Positions 8,420-18,221 of a stretch of 64,000 bases of DNA are shown here, piece after piece. How positions within the stretch are numbered: position 1 is the first letter of the stretch; the number at the start of each line of letters is the position of its first letter. Source of the stretch: Arenimonas maotaiensis (GTDB taxonomy: Bacteria > Pseudomonadota > Gammaproteobacteria > Xanthomonadales > Xanthomonadaceae); assembly GCF_014638745.1 (NCBI RefSeq), contig NZ_BMFO01000003.1, positions 205,976 through 269,975 of the forward strand, in the 5' to 3' direction. The notes under the pieces are model-generated. The model was not told the origin of the DNA. It saw only the letters and a list, made by a program, of their open reading frames with translations, and ran no database searches. The position numbers and the translations under genes were made by a program.

Positions 8420-10159
8420 TTGATCGAATGGCTGAAATCATCGCGTGAGGACCGGCGGTTGCCGCCGCTGAAGTGGGCGCTCGCCTTCGCGTTCGGCCAG
8501 TTGCTGTTCACCCACTTCGGCTTCTACCACTGGCTGATCCAGGCCGGGCTGATGTTCGCCGTGCTGTGGGTGCGGCCCAGCCGCGAGTTCCCGGTCTGGT
8601 ATGCGGTGAACACCGCCTGCTTCACGTTGAACGCCTGGAAGAACCTGTGGCTGCGCGGCCAGTCCGACATGCCGTTCCTCGGCCTGTGGCCGAGCCTCGA
8701 GCTGTTCCTGCTCGGCACCATGGCGATGCCGCCGCTGGTGTACGCGGCGGTGCAGTCGCTGAAGGCCCGCGGCATCCGGCCGCAGGACGGCAACAGCTTC
8801 CGCGGCATGTCCTACCTGCTCGGTTCCGGCCTGTTGGCTGCGGTGCTGCTGACCGCCAAGGACGTCGCCTACGTGCTCACCGACGGCAAGGTCTCCGAGG
8901 TCAAGGCCGGCCGCATCATCGGCACCGAGGCGCTGTCGCTGTCGAACGCGGTCGAACTGCTCGGCAGCTTCGTCATCAGCCACTTCATGGGCGCCTTCAT
9001 CGGCATCATGATCGTGGCGCCGCTGGTGATGTGGATCGCCGTGCCGGCGTTCCGCGTCGGCTCCGGGCATCTGCTGAAACGCGCGGCGCTGACCCTCCTG
9101 CCGGTCGCCGCGTTGATTTCGCTTGCCTTGTTCAACAGCCACGAATCGCGCTTCTTCGGCCTGCTGCAGGTGCTGATGCTGGCGGCGGTGGTGGTGTTCT
9201 CGTTCTTCCACGGCTGGCGCGGCGCGGCCGTCTCGGTGGTGCTGGTCAGCCTGATGATCAGCGTCGACAACCATCTCGATCCGCTGTCCGGCGACCCGAA
9301 GCAGATGCAGCTGTACGTCTCGATCGTCGGCGCCCTGGCGCTGCTGTTCGGCGCCGCGATGGACGAACTGAAGGCGCGCGAGGCCGATCTCGAGCAGCGT
9401 CAGGCCGACCTGTACCGGGCGTCGATGCAGAAGCAGGAACTGCTCGACCAGCTGATCGACGCCAGCCGCCGCAGCATGCAGGCGCAGGACGCCGAACGCC
9501 AACGCATCGCGCTCGAGCTGCACGACGAGATCGGCCAGTCGATCACCGCCCTGCAGATCCACCTGAACCTGCTGCAGGTGGAGCTGCATCAGCAGGGCAA
9601 GGGCGTGTTGGCCGGCCGCTTGACCGATATCGCCGAGAAGATCGGCGAGGGCGTGCGCGGCGTGGTGATGGACCTGGCGCCGATCGAGCTGGCCGAGCTC
9701 GGTCTGTACATGGCCCTGGCGCACGGCTCCAGCGCCCGCATCGCGCGCCAGGCCGGATTGCAGTACGACGTGGCGTTCCGCGGCCGCATCGACGACCTCG
9801 ACCGTCTCGACGCCAGCACCGCGCTGGCGGCCTACCGCATCGTGCAGGAATCGCTGACCAATGTGGTCAAGCACGCGCACGCCGCGTCCTGCCGGGTCAC
9901 GCTGGCGTTGCGCCAATGGCATGGCGAATGGCTGCTGTTCGTCACCGTCCAGGACGACGGCGTCGGCCTGGCGCGCGGCGTGAAGGCCGAACGCTGCTTC
10001 GTCTCGATCCGCGACCGCGCCCTGGCGTTCAGCGGCCGCCTGCACGTGCGCTCGCGCTACGGCCTGCGCATCCACGTGCTGCTGCGCCAGCCGGCCGCGG
10101 TCACAGGAAATCGCAGGGATCGACGTCGACCGACCAGCGCGTCTTCCGCGCCGATTTGA
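8420..10159 (+). CDS. Membrane sensor histidine kinase (MASE1-like sensor, NarX/UhpB-type kinase)
   Basis: A 579-residue protein. Residues 15-320 hold about eight hydrophobic segments resembling a MASE1-type membrane sensor. A short coiled coil (KAREADLEQRQADLYRASM) leads to a HisKA_3 dimerisation domain with the phospho-His368 (ALELHDEIGQ). An HATPase domain follows with N box ESLTNVVKHAHA and G1 box DDGVGL. The usual Gly-rich G2 segment is replaced by ERCFVSIRDRALAFSG, so the ATP lid is atypical. The start is TTG at 8420, supported by AGGGG six bases upstream; no in-frame ATG occurs before the first membrane segment. The 3' end overlaps the convergent priA by 59 bases. Its ligand is unknown. 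Confidence 0.85.
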   Translation: MIEWLKSSREDRRLPPLKWALAFAFGQLLFTHFGFYHWLIQAGLMFAVLWVRPSREFPVWYAVNTACFTLNAWKNLWLRGQSDMPFLGLWPSLELFLLGTMAMPPLVYAAVQSLKARGIRPQDGNSFRGMSYLLGSGLLAAVLLTAKDVAYVLTDGKVSEVKAGRIIGTEALSLSNAVELLGSFVISHFMGAFIGIMIVAPLVMWIAVPAFRVGSGHLLKRAALTLLPVAALISLALFNSHESRFFGLLQVLMLAAVVVFSFFHGWRGAAVSVVLVSLMISVDNHLDPLSGDPKQMQLYVSIVGALALLFGAAMDELKAREADLEQRQADLYRASMQKQELLDQLIDASRRSMQAQDAERQRIALELHDEIGQSITALQIHLNLLQVELHQQGKGVLAGRLTDIAEKIGEGVRGVVMDLAPIELAELGLYMALAHGSSARIARQAGLQYDVAFRGRIDDLDRLDASTALAAYRIVQESLTNVVKHAHAASCRVTLALRQWHGEWLLFVTVQDDGVGLARGVKAERCFVSIRDRALAFSGRLHVRSRYGLRIHVLLRQPAAVTGNRRDRRRPTSASSAPI

Positions 10160-12308
10160 GCGCCCGTACCCGCGGCAGCGCCGCCGCCAGCAGGCGTTGC
10201 AGGTCGCCGCGTTCGCGCGCGTTGAGCGTCAGCTGCCAGCGATAGCGGCCGGCCCGCCGCGGCATCCCGGCCGGCAGCGCGCCGGAACTGTGCACCGGCC
10301 AACCGCCCCGGCGGCGCTCCTCGGCGAACACCGCCGAGGCCTCTTCCAGGAATACGGCCGCCGCCTCCTGATGCACCGATTCGCAGCGCAGCAGCGCCAT
10401 ATGGGTATACGGCGGCAAGTCCGCCTGTTGCCGCTCCGGCAAGGCCTCGCGCGCGAAGGCCGGATAGCCGCCGTGCAGCAGGCCGGTCAACAGCGGATGT
10501 CCGGGATGGTGGGTCTGGATCAGCACATGGCCGGCGTGCTCGGCGCGTCCGGCGCGCCCGGCGACCTGCACCAGCAGCTGCGCCAGCTTCTCGTGCGCGC
10601 GGAAATCGGCCGAATACAGGCTCTCGTCGACGCCGACCACGCCGACGAAACGCAGGTTCGGCAGGTCGTGGCCTTTGGCCAATATCTGCGTGCCGACCAG
10701 AATCGCCGGTCCGTCGCCGGCCTCGGCCAGGCGCTTGGCCAGCCCGTCGCGCCGGCGCGTGGTTTCGCTGTCGACGCGGATGCAGGGTACGTCCGGAAAC
10801 GCCGCCGCCAAGGCTTCCTCCAGGCGCTCGGTGCCGTAGCCCTGCGGCTGCAGCGCCAGCGAACCGCAATCCGGGCAGGCCGGCGGCTTGGGCTTCTGGT
10901 GTCCGCAATGGTGGCAATGCAGGCGCTTCTGCCCGGCATGCAGGGTCAGCGTGGCGTCGCAGCGCGGGCACATCGCGGTGAAGCCGCAGTCGTGGCAGAG
11001 CAGCGCCGGCGCATAGCCGCGGCGGTTCTTGAACACCAAGGCCTGGCCGCCGGCCTTCAGGCAGCCGGCGATGCCGTCCAGCATGGCCTGGCCGATGCCG
11101 TGCTGCAGGCGCAGCTTGCGGATGTCGGCGACGCGCACCTGCGGCGGCTTGGCGGTGCCGGCGCGTTCCGGCAGCCGGTGCAGCACATAGCGTCCGGCGT
11201 CGGCGTTGCGCAGGCTCTCCAACGACGGCGTGGCGCTGCCGAGGATCACCGGCGCGGCCATCGCCTTGGCGCGCACGATGGCGACGTCGCGCGCGTGGTA
11301 GTGGAAGCCGTCCTGTTGCTTGTAGCTGCCGTCGTGCTCTTCGTCGATGATGATCAGGCCGGCGTCCGGCATCGGGGTGAACACCGCCGAGCGGGTGCCC
11401 AGCAACACCCGGCCGACGCCGGCGGCTATCGCGGCCCAGGCGCGCGCGCGGTCGCCGTCGGCGAGGTTGGAATGCAGCACGTGCACCGGCACCGGCAGAC
11501 GCGCCCGGAAGCGCGCCAAGGTCTGCGGCGTCAGGCCGATTTCCGGCACCAGCACCAAGGCCTGCTTGCCGCGCGCCAGGCAGTCGAGCACGGCCTGGAT
11601 GTAGATTTCGGTCTTGCCGCTGCCGGTCACGCCTTCGATCAGATGCACCGCGAAGCCGGCATCGGCGCGCAGGGCCTCGAGGCAGTCGCGCTGCGCCGGA
11701 TGCAATTCGGGGCCGTCGCCGGCCGGCCGGTCGGTCGGTGTCTGCGGCGGCAGCGCCAGGCACTCGGCCCAGCCGCGGGCCTGCAGCGTACGCATCGCCG
11801 GCCGCCACTGCGCAACGCGCACGTCCAGTTCGGCTTCCGGGCATTGGCCCTGCGCCAGTGTCTCGGCCAGTTGCCGGACGCGGCTGTTGCGGCGTAGCTC
11901 CGGCCAGCCGGCGGTGCCGGCGTCGGTCAGCCGCCAGGCCGGCACCGAGAGATCCGGCATCGGTTTGCCTTCGCGTAACAGGGCCGGTACCGCGGCGGCG
12001 ATGACCTCGCCCAAAGGGGCTTGGTAATAGCGCGCAGTCCACTGCAGGCTGGCCAAGGCTTCCCCGGTCAGGATTGGCACCGGATCGACCCGGCCCTCGA
12101 TGGCTTTCAGGCTGCCGCTGTCCGATTCGGCCACGCCGGTGTCCGCCACCCAGCCGACCAAGCTGCGGCTGCCGAACGGCACCCGGACCCGGCAGCCGAT
12201 CCAACCGCTGTCGGCATGCCGACCGTTTCCGGGCAGGTAATCGAACAGCCCGGGCACCGGCACCGGCAGGGCGACTTTCAGGCAGGCGGGCGGCGGTGCG
12301 GAATTCAT
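10101..12308 (-). CDS. priA: Primosomal protein N' (PriA helicase)
   Basis: The 735-residue replication-restart helicase. It has an N-terminal 3'-end-binding domain (LKVALPVPVPGLFDYLP), Walker A (GVTGSGKTEIYIQ), a DEEH box (IIDEEHDGSYKQQ) and motif III (GSATPSLES). The zinc-binding insert carries paired cysteines (CHDCG, CPRC, CHHCG, CPDCG). The helicase C-terminal motifs VGTQILAKGHD and QVAGRAGR complete it. PriA reloads DnaB at collapsed forks. The start is the ATG at 12308 (MNSAPPP); the longer frame to 12344 would begin inside the first DnaA box. The neighbouring upstream gap holds the DnaA-box cluster. All key motifs are intact. Confidence 0.97.
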   Translation of the reverse strand: MNSAPPPACLKVALPVPVPGLFDYLPGNGRHADSGWIGCRVRVPFGSRSLVGWVADTGVAESDSGSLKAIEGRVDPVPILTGEALASLQWTARYYQAPLGEVIAAAVPALLREGKPMPDLSVPAWRLTDAGTAGWPELRRNSRVRQLAETLAQGQCPEAELDVRVAQWRPAMRTLQARGWAECLALPPQTPTDRPAGDGPELHPAQRDCLEALRADAGFAVHLIEGVTGSGKTEIYIQAVLDCLARGKQALVLVPEIGLTPQTLARFRARLPVPVHVLHSNLADGDRARAWAAIAAGVGRVLLGTRSAVFTPMPDAGLIIIDEEHDGSYKQQDGFHYHARDVAIVRAKAMAAPVILGSATPSLESLRNADAGRYVLHRLPERAGTAKPPQVRVADIRKLRLQHGIGQAMLDGIAGCLKAGGQALVFKNRRGYAPALLCHDCGFTAMCPRCDATLTLHAGQKRLHCHHCGHQKPKPPACPDCGSLALQPQGYGTERLEEALAAAFPDVPCIRVDSETTRRRDGLAKRLAEAGDGPAILVGTQILAKGHDLPNLRFVGVVGVDESLYSADFRAHEKLAQLLVQVAGRAGRAEHAGHVLIQTHHPGHPLLTGLLHGGYPAFAREALPERQQADLPPYTHMALLRCESVHQEAAAVFLEEASAVFAEERRRGGWPVHSSGALPAGMPRRAGRYRWQLTLNARERGDLQRLLAAALPRVRALKSARKTRWSVDVDPCDFL

Positions 12309-12336
12309 GCGGCTACAGCTTACCCGATGGTGGCGA

Positions 12337-12770
12337 TTATCCACACAAACGGTGGATAAGCATGTGGATGTCCGTGCGGTTTCGGACGATTACGGCACGC
12401 GGCCGGCGTTACGCGGCGGAATGCTCATTTTTTGACCAGGAAGATAATGGCTGATAAAACAAGCGGTTACCTGTTGTTACCGGAAAGTCCGTCAGGCCAT
12501 TTGGTCAAGAAATAAACAATCAAGGACTTAGCGCGGGCTGTGCACAAGGTTCCACAGGGGATGCCAAGAAATTCGGGCATTCCAGGCAATCGTGCGAACG
12601 GGATGTGAAAATGTTTCACGAATCCCCGCCGATGGCCAAGAGCAAAGCGTGGGCTAGGTCGCAGTTAGCACGCATAATTCAGGACGTCTGCCAACAAAAT
12701 CGCATATCTCACTGATACGTATGGGCTATCGGCATTATCCACACAAGCTGTGGGTAACTGTGTGGAAAGC
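12337..12770. other. DnaA-box cluster in gene-free region (possible origin or DnaA-control locus)
   Basis: Two perfect DnaA boxes, TTATCCACA at 12337-12345 and 12735-12743 (+). Near matches on the minus strand are TTATCCACC (12351-12359), ACATCCACA (12363-12371), TTGTGCACA (12539-12547), TTACCCACA (12749-12757) and CTTTCCACA (12761-12769). They form two groups about 390 bases apart, with an IHF-consensus site between. Such clustering in a 733-base gap without genes is typical of oriC, datA or DARS-type loci. dnaA itself is not in the window, so origin status is inference. Confidence 0.5.
12518..12530 (+). promoter_or_regulatory. IHF-binding-site consensus match
   Basis: AATCAAGGACTTA is an exact match to WATCAANNNNTTR. 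It lies midway between the two DnaA-box groups, where IHF bending would bring them together, as in known oriC and datA arrangements. A single 13-base match can occur by chance. Confidence 0.35.
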
Positions 12771-12818
12771 GGGCAATCAAAGCCGGTTGGTGCCCGAGAT
12801 GACAGGGATTTCAGCAGG

Positions 12819-12875
12819 TTGATTACTTTTTAACCAAACTGAAATATTCATATAAATCAATTGGATGTATATATG
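12819..12875. other. AT-rich stretch beside the DnaA-box cluster (unwinding-element-like)
   Basis: From about 12819 to 12875 the sequence is strongly AT-rich (for example GATTACTTTTTAACC and ATATTCATATAAATC) in an otherwise GC-rich genome. It starts about 50 bases after the last DnaA-like box, the usual place for a duplex-unwinding element. The rest of the gap, 12876-13041, shows no gene; a 67-codon frame at 12861 has no recognisable features. Confidence 0.4.
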
Positions 12876-13041
12876 TTCGTCGGCCGAGCAGGCGATTCAG
12901 CCCCCATATTTAGGGTTTTCCCCGTGTTCGGTGGCTTCTGTGAAGTGCTGTTGAAAAGGTTTCACAGCGCAAGGCCCATTCAGATGGCGTTCAGCGTTAA
13001 ATTAGGGCTGTCGAATACAGAAAATGTTCCACGGAATCGGA

Positions 13042-13968
13042 TTACAGCATCAGCAGGCCGATGACCAGATTCAGCGCCACGCCGAACGCGGCCAACAGCA
13101 GATAGCTGAATCCGATGACGCCGAATTTCCAGCAGGTGGCCGGCCAACCCTGCCGGTACACCCGCTTCAGCACCAGCAGGAAGTACAGCGGAATCCATAC
13201 CATGAGGACGGCGCCGAGCAGGCCGGTGGCGGCGCGCCAGCCGGCCAGACCGGTCGTCCAGGACGACATCGCCGAAAGCACGGTCAGCGCCGTGATGGCC
13301 AGCATCAGGAACGCGTGGTTGTGCAGGGCGACGATCAGGTGCTCCATGAACAGCCGATGCTTGAACCAATACGCCAGCTTCAGCAGCAGGGCGAAGAACG
13401 GCAGCAGCACCAACAGCGCCTGCGGCGTGGCGGCCAAGCCGGCATGCAGCAACTGCGTCCAGTCCCGGCGTTTGACCGTATCCTCCAGCCGCGACAGGCG
13501 CTCGTTGATCAGGTCGTTGCCGGCGTCCGGCAGCCAGCTCAGGCGCACCGGATTGGTCTTGGCATGCCAAGGCCGGCCGTTGAAATTGCCGATGGTGATG
13601 TTGCTTTCGTCGGCCCGGCCTTCGACCCGAATCGGCGCTTGGTCGCCGGTGGCCACATCCACGCTGCGCTGGATCAGGAAAAAGGCCACCAGGCTGAGCA
13701 GGAAATACAGCTTCAGCGGCGACACATAGCGGGCCCGGCGCTCCGCGAAATATTCCAGGCTCAGGAAGCCGGGCTTGAACAGCAACGGCTTGAGCGTGCG
13801 CAACAGCTTGGCGTCCAGGTTCAGCACGTCGTTGAGGAATTCGCCGGTGAGCTGGCCGACATGCCGTACGGCCGACTTCTGCTTCTGGCCGCAGTGCGCG
13901 CAATACAGCCCGGTCACGGCGGACAGGCAGTTGCCGCAGAGGCGTTGTCTGGCGTGCTGCATCGGCAT
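13042..13968 (-). CDS. DUF3667 family zinc-ribbon membrane protein
   Basis: A 308-residue protein that starts with a zinc ribbon (CGNC, then CAHCGQ, residues 11-28). The DUF3667-like segment follows (LTGEFLNDVLNLDAKLLRTLKPLLFKPG and EYFAERRARYVSPLKLYF, leading into the first membrane helix). A soluble, probably periplasmic region spans about 105-180, followed by four further hydrophobic helices. Function of the family is unknown. Start could also be the Met at residue 3. It is transcribed away from the MATE gene and toward the DnaA-box gap. Confidence 0.75.
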   Translation of the reverse strand: MPMQHARQRLCGNCLSAVTGLYCAHCGQKQKSAVRHVGQLTGEFLNDVLNLDAKLLRTLKPLLFKPGFLSLEYFAERRARYVSPLKLYFLLSLVAFFLIQRSVDVATGDQAPIRVEGRADESNITIGNFNGRPWHAKTNPVRLSWLPDAGNDLINERLSRLEDTVKRRDWTQLLHAGLAATPQALLVLLPFFALLLKLAYWFKHRLFMEHLIVALHNHAFLMLAITALTVLSAMSSWTTGLAGWRAATGLLGAVLMVWIPLYFLLVLKRVYRQGWPATCWKFGVIGFSYLLLAAFGVALNLVIGLLML

Positions 13969-14025
13969 GGTGCGTCGGCCCGTCCCCGTTTCTGGTTTAA
14001 ACTATGGCCTTCCCAAGGCCTCACT

Positions 14026-15387
14026 ATGACGCATTCGCCCTCACCCTGGCAACGGCTCCGGCAGGAGTCGCGTGTCAGCTTCACCCTGGCTCTGCCGATC
14101 GCGGTCGGACAGCTGGCGTCGATGGCGATGAGCGTGGTCGATTCCCTGTTGGCCGGCCGGCACGGACCGATCACCCTGGCCGCGGTCGCGGTCGGCAGCG
14201 CGGTCTGGTCGCTGGCCATGTTGATCTGCATCGGGCTGATGATGGCGATTCCGCCGACCGTATCGCAGCTCAACGGCGCCGGCCGCCGCAGCGAAATCGG
14301 CCCGATCTGGCGCCAGGCGCTGTGGTTGGCGGCCGCGGTCGGCCTGTTGCTGCTGGGCTTCCTGCGCTGGAGTCCGCAATTGCTGGTCTGGATGCGGATC
14401 GCCGCCGAGGTGCAGGCGCCGGCCGGCGAATTCCTGCGCGCGGTCAGTTGGGGCGCGCCGGGTCTGGCGCTGTTCTTCGCCACCCGCTATCTCAGCGAAG
14501 GCCTGTCCTGGACCCAACCGACGTTGGTGTTCGGCATCGCCGCGTTGCTGCTGCTGATTCCGGTCGGCTACGCGCTGCTGTTCGGCTTCGGCCCGATTCC
14601 GGCCTTCGGCGCCGCCGGCCTGGGCTACGCCACCGCGCTGGTGATGTGGCTGGAGTTCATCGCCTTTGTGCTGTATCTGCACCGTTCGGCGCACTTCCGC
14701 GACCTCGGCCTGCTGTCGCGTTTCGAATGGCCGGATTTCGCCGCCATCGGGCAACTGCTGAAGCTCGGCATTCCGATGGGCATCGCCATCTTCATGGAAG
14801 GCAGCCTGTTCGTGGCCACCGCGCTGTTCATCGGCCGGCTCGGCGCGGTCGACGTGGCCGCGCACCAGATCGCGCTGAACGTGGCCAGCGCGCTGTTCAT
14901 GATCCCGCTCGGCGTGGCCCTGGCCACCACCGTGCGCGTCGGCCATGCGGTCGGCGCCGGCGACGTCTCGGCGGTGCGTTGGGCGATGCGCGCCGGTCTG
15001 GCGCTGGTGTTGGTGACCCAGACGGTGTCGGCGCTGTTGCTGGTGTTCGGCGGCGGCCTGATCGGCCGTTGGTACACCGACGACGCCGCCATCGCCGGTT
15101 TGGCCGCGACCCTGATGGTGTACGCCGCCATCTTCCAGTATCCCGACGGCATCCAGGCCCTGTCCGGCGGCGCACTGCGCGGCCTGAAGGACACCACCGT
15201 GCCGGCCATCATCACCGTGTTCGCCTACTGGGCGGTGGGCCTCAGTGCCGGCGTGTATCTGGGCCTGCACCTGGGCCTGCGCGCGCCGGGCTTCTGGCTC
15301 GGCCTGACCGCCGGCTTGGGCGTGGCCTCGTTGCTGCTGTACCTGCGTTTCCGGCGCGCCGTGCGCAAACTGGAAGCTACCCTGTAA
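14026..15387 (+). CDS. MATE family multidrug efflux transporter (NorM-like)
   Basis: A 453-residue, 12-helix antiporter with two homologous halves, the usual MATE length. The first helices read LALPIAVGQLASMAMSVVDS, and the second half begins near LKLGIPMGIAIFMEGSLF. These proteins export cationic drugs and dyes in exchange for H+ or Na+. The start ATG at 14026 is the one that gives a normal N-terminus; the open frame extends back to 13024 but is antisense to the DUF3667 gene there. It is divergently transcribed from that gene. Confidence 0.9.
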   Translation: MTHSPSPWQRLRQESRVSFTLALPIAVGQLASMAMSVVDSLLAGRHGPITLAAVAVGSAVWSLAMLICIGLMMAIPPTVSQLNGAGRRSEIGPIWRQALWLAAAVGLLLLGFLRWSPQLLVWMRIAAEVQAPAGEFLRAVSWGAPGLALFFATRYLSEGLSWTQPTLVFGIAALLLLIPVGYALLFGFGPIPAFGAAGLGYATALVMWLEFIAFVLYLHRSAHFRDLGLLSRFEWPDFAAIGQLLKLGIPMGIAIFMEGSLFVATALFIGRLGAVDVAAHQIALNVASALFMIPLGVALATTVRVGHAVGAGDVSAVRWAMRAGLALVLVTQTVSALLLVFGGGLIGRWYTDDAAIAGLAATLMVYAAIFQYPDGIQALSGGALRGLKDTTVPAIITVFAYWAVGLSAGVYLGLHLGLRAPGFWLGLTAGLGVASLLLYLRFRRAVRKLEATL

Positions 15388-15462
15388 GCCATGACTTCCC
15401 GTACACGCCCCGCGCGGGCGTTTCGGGTATCCTGAAACCCTGCAATCCGGAGTCCGCAACCC

Positions 15463-17346
15463 ATGAGCAGTGCCCAGCCCGGCCCGATCCGTATGTTCTT
15501 CCGTTTCATCTGGAACGCGGTCAACTTCACCAACCATCTGGTGTTCAACCTGATCATGCTGGTGGTGCTGATCGGCATCATCGCAATCGTTTCGGCCGGC
15601 ATGTCGGCCAAGTCGTTCACGCCGCTGCAGGACAAGACCGCCTTGGTGCTCGATCTGGAAGGCGTGCTGGTGGAACAGCGCACCGCCGACACCATCAGCT
15701 CGGCGATCGCCGAGGCCCAGGGCGACGGTATGCGCGAAATCCGCCTCCGCGACGTGCTGCGCGTGATCGAATCCGCCAAGCGCGATCCGAAGATCACCCA
15801 TCTGCTGATCGACACCGACGGCTTCCAGGCCGCCGGTATGGCCTCGACCCGCGAACTGGCGCGCGCCCTGCAGGACTTCAAGACCAGCAAGAAGCCGGTG
15901 TACGCCTTCGCCGACGGCTACGAGCAGAAGCAGTACCTGCTGGCCGCGCAGGCCGACAAGGTGTTCATGGATCCCGAAGGCGGCTTCCTGCCCGAAGGCC
16001 TCGGCCGTTACCGCCTGTATTACCGCGAGGCCCTGCAGGACAAGCTCGGCGTCGACGTGCACCTGTTCCGCGTCGGCGAATTCAAATCCGCCGCCGAACC
16101 GTACATCTTGGACGGCGCTTCCAAGGAAGCCAAGGAAGCCGACCTGTTCTGGATGAACGACATCTGGCAGCGCTACTTGGCCGACGTCGGCAAGGCCCGC
16201 GGCATCGCGCCGGCGGCCATCACCGCCGCCATCGAGCAGATGCCGGCGCGCTTGGCCGCGGTGAAAGGCGATCTGGCGCAATGGGCGGTCGACGAGAAGT
16301 GGGTCGACGGCCTGAAGACCCAGGACGAGATGGAAAAATTCATGGTCGAGCAGGGCGTGGCCTTCGATGACGACCTCGGCAGTTTCCGCCAGATCGGCCT
16401 GAAGGACTACCTGGGCCACGCCAACAAGCTGCATCTGGAAAAACCGGCGCAGCGCGATACGGTCGCGGTGGTGGTGGCGCAGGGCGAGATCATCGACGGC
16501 GAACAGCCGCCCGGCGTCATCGGCGGCGTCTCGACCGCGGCGCTGATTCGCGCCGCGCGCGAGGACGAGGCGGTCAAGGCCCTGGTGCTGCGCGTGGATT
16601 CGCCCGGCGGCGGCGTGTTCGCCTCCGAGCAGATCCGCCGCGAGATCGAGCTGACCAAGGCCGCCGGCATTCCGGTGGTGGTGTCGATGGCCAACGTCGC
16701 CGCCTCCGGCGGCTACTGGATTTCGATGAACGCCGACCGCATCTACGCCGACGAATCCACCATCACCGGCTCGATCGGCATCTTCGGCATGATGATCAGC
16801 GCGCCGCGTGCGCTGGAGAAGATCGGCGTGCGTTCCGACGGCGTCGGCACCACGCCCTGGGCCGGCGCGTTCGACATCACCCGGCCGATGCCGGAGCCGG
16901 CCAAACTGGTCATCCAAAGCGTGATCGAGCGCGGCTACTCGCAGTTCATCACCAAGGTCGGCAAGGCCCGCGGGCAGAGCCCGGAAGCCATCGACCAGGT
17001 GGCCCGCGGCCGCGTCTGGAGCGGCGCGCAAGCCAAAGAGCACGGTCTGGTCGACGCCTTCGGCGGCCTGCATGAGGCCGTGGCCGACGCCGCCAAGCGC
17101 GCCAAGCTCGGCAAGGACGGCTACACAATCGATTACATCGAGGAACCGATGTCGCCGTTCGAGCAGTTCGTGAGCAACTTGGCCGGCAACAGCGAGACCG
17201 AAGGCTTGGTGCGTTGGGCCTCGCCGGCGCTCGGCCTGCTGCGGCAGAACGCCATGGGCCGGCAGATCCACGCCGACCTGAAGTGGCTGGAAAACCGCAG
17301 CGGCCGCCCGGTCAACGCCGTCGCGCACTGCTTCTGCGCGTTCTGA
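15463..17346 (+). CDS. sppA: Signal peptide peptidase SppA, 67 kDa type
   Basis: A 627-residue inner-membrane protease with one N-terminal membrane helix ([20 protein letters not shown]) and two tandem S49 domains. The catalytic dyad is split between the halves as in the E. coli enzyme: Lys208 ([11 protein letters not shown]) and Ser415 ([11 protein letters not shown]). The nucleophile elbow is preceded by [14 protein letters not shown]. It degrades cleaved signal peptides in the membrane. The end is followed within four bases by the SDR gene, so the two are probably co-transcribed. Confidence 0.96.
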   Translation: MSSAQPGPIRMFFRFIWNAVNFTNHLVFNLIMLVVLIGIIAIVSAGMSAKSFTPLQDKTALVLDLEGVLVEQRTADTISSAIAEAQGDGMREIRLRDVLRVIESAKRDPKITHLLIDTDGFQAAGMASTRELARALQDFKTSKKPVYAFADGYEQKQYLLAAQADKVFMDPEGGFLPEGLGRYRLYYREALQDKLGVDVHLFRVGEFKSAAEPYILDGASKEAKEADLFWMNDIWQRYLADVGKARGIAPAAITAAIEQMPARLAAVKGDLAQWAVDEKWVDGLKTQDEMEKFMVEQGVAFDDDLGSFRQIGLKDYLGHANKLHLEKPAQRDTVAVVVAQGEIIDGEQPPGVIGGVSTAALIRAAREDEAVKALVLRVDSPGGGVFASEQIRREIELTKAAGIPVVVSMANVAASGGYWISMNADRIYADESTITGSIGIFGMMISAPRALEKIGVRSDGVGTTPWAGAFDITRPMPEPAKLVIQSVIERGYSQFITKVGKARGQSPEAIDQVARGRVWSGAQAKEHGLVDAFGGLHEAVADAAKRAKLGKDGYTIDYIEEPMSPFEQFVSNLAGNSETEGLVRWASPALGLLRQNAMGRQIHADLKWLENRSGRPVNAVAHCFCAF

Positions 17347-17350
17347 GACC

Positions 17351-18124
17351 ATGCACAAACGCTGGCGCCTGGATGGACAGACCGCGCTGATCACCGGCGC
17401 CAGCGCCGGCATCGGCTTGGCCGCGGCGCGCGAACTGGCCGCGCTCGGCGCCGATGTGCTGATGGTGGCGCGCGACGAAGCGCTGTTGGCGGCCAGCGCC
17501 GCCGACCTCAGCGATGAGATCGACGGCGCGCTGGTGCGCCATTTCGCCGCCGACGTGTCCGACCCCGAGCAGCGCCAGGAGATCTTCGACTGGATCAGCG
17601 ACCTGGACGCGCCGCTGTCGATCCTGGTCAACAACGCCGGCATGAACGTGAAGAAGGCCACGCTCGACATCGACGCCGACGACTTCGCGCAGGTGCTGGA
17701 CACCAACGTGCAGGCCGCGTTCGCGCTGTCGCAATTGGCGCATCCGTTCCTGAAGCAGCACGGCAGCGCCAGCATCGTCAACGTCGGCAGCGTGTCCGGC
17801 CTGACCCACGTGCGCACCGGTCCGCTGTACGGCCTGAGCAAGGCCGCGCTGCACCAGATGAGCAAGAACCTGGCCTGCGAGTGGGCCAGCGACGGCATCC
17901 GCGTCAATTCGGTGGCGCCCTGGTACATCCGCACCCGGCGCACCTCGAACGCGCTCGGCAATCCGGACTATTTCGAGGAAGTGCTGGCGCGCACGCCGAT
18001 GAAGCGCATCGGCGAACCCGAGGAAGTGGCGGCCGCCATCGCCTTCCTGTGCCTGCCGGCCGCCAGCTACATCACCGGCGAATGCATCGCGGTGGACGGC
18101 GGCTTCCTGCGTTACGGCTTCTGA
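17351..18124 (+). CDS. SDR family oxidoreductase (tropinone-reductase-like)
   Basis: A 257-residue classical short-chain dehydrogenase. The cofactor loop is TGASAGIG (residues 15-22), the NNAG motif is near 96, and catalytic Ser and Tyr/Lys are in VGSVSG and YGLSK. The C-terminal signature [12 protein letters not shown] is present. An Arg soon after the second strand (VARD) favours NADP(H). The sequence style matches the tropinone-reductase-like group, whose bacterial substrates are mostly unknown. It sits four bases after sppA. Confidence 0.9.
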   Translation: MHKRWRLDGQTALITGASAGIGLAAARELAALGADVLMVARDEALLAASAADLSDEIDGALVRHFAADVSDPEQRQEIFDWISDLDAPLSILVNNAGMNVKKATLDIDADDFAQVLDTNVQAAFALSQLAHPFLKQHGSASIVNVGSVSGLTHVRTGPLYGLSKAALHQMSKNLACEWASDGIRVNSVAPWYIRTRRTSNALGNPDYFEEVLARTPMKRIGEPEEVAAAIAFLCLPAASYITGECIAVDGGFLRYGF

Positions 18125-18221
18125 CCGGCAACAAATTCCGCGGCAGGTTCCCATCGCGGCCGCGCATTTGACTATACTGGCCGGAACCGCGGTGGAAACC
18201 GCGGACAAATCAGGGGATGTC

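Noticed and set aside
12861..13064. 67-codon frame in the DnaA-box gap
   Set aside because: No ribosome site or domain; it starts in the AT-rich stretch and runs into the DUF3667 gene antisense. Treated as non-coding.
13024..14025. Upstream extension of the MATE gene
   Set aside because: This part is antisense to the DUF3667 gene and has no transporter sequence; the normal MATE start is at 14026.
14041..17961. 1306-codon minus-strand frame
   Set aside because: Antisense to the MATE, sppA and SDR genes; no recognisable domain.
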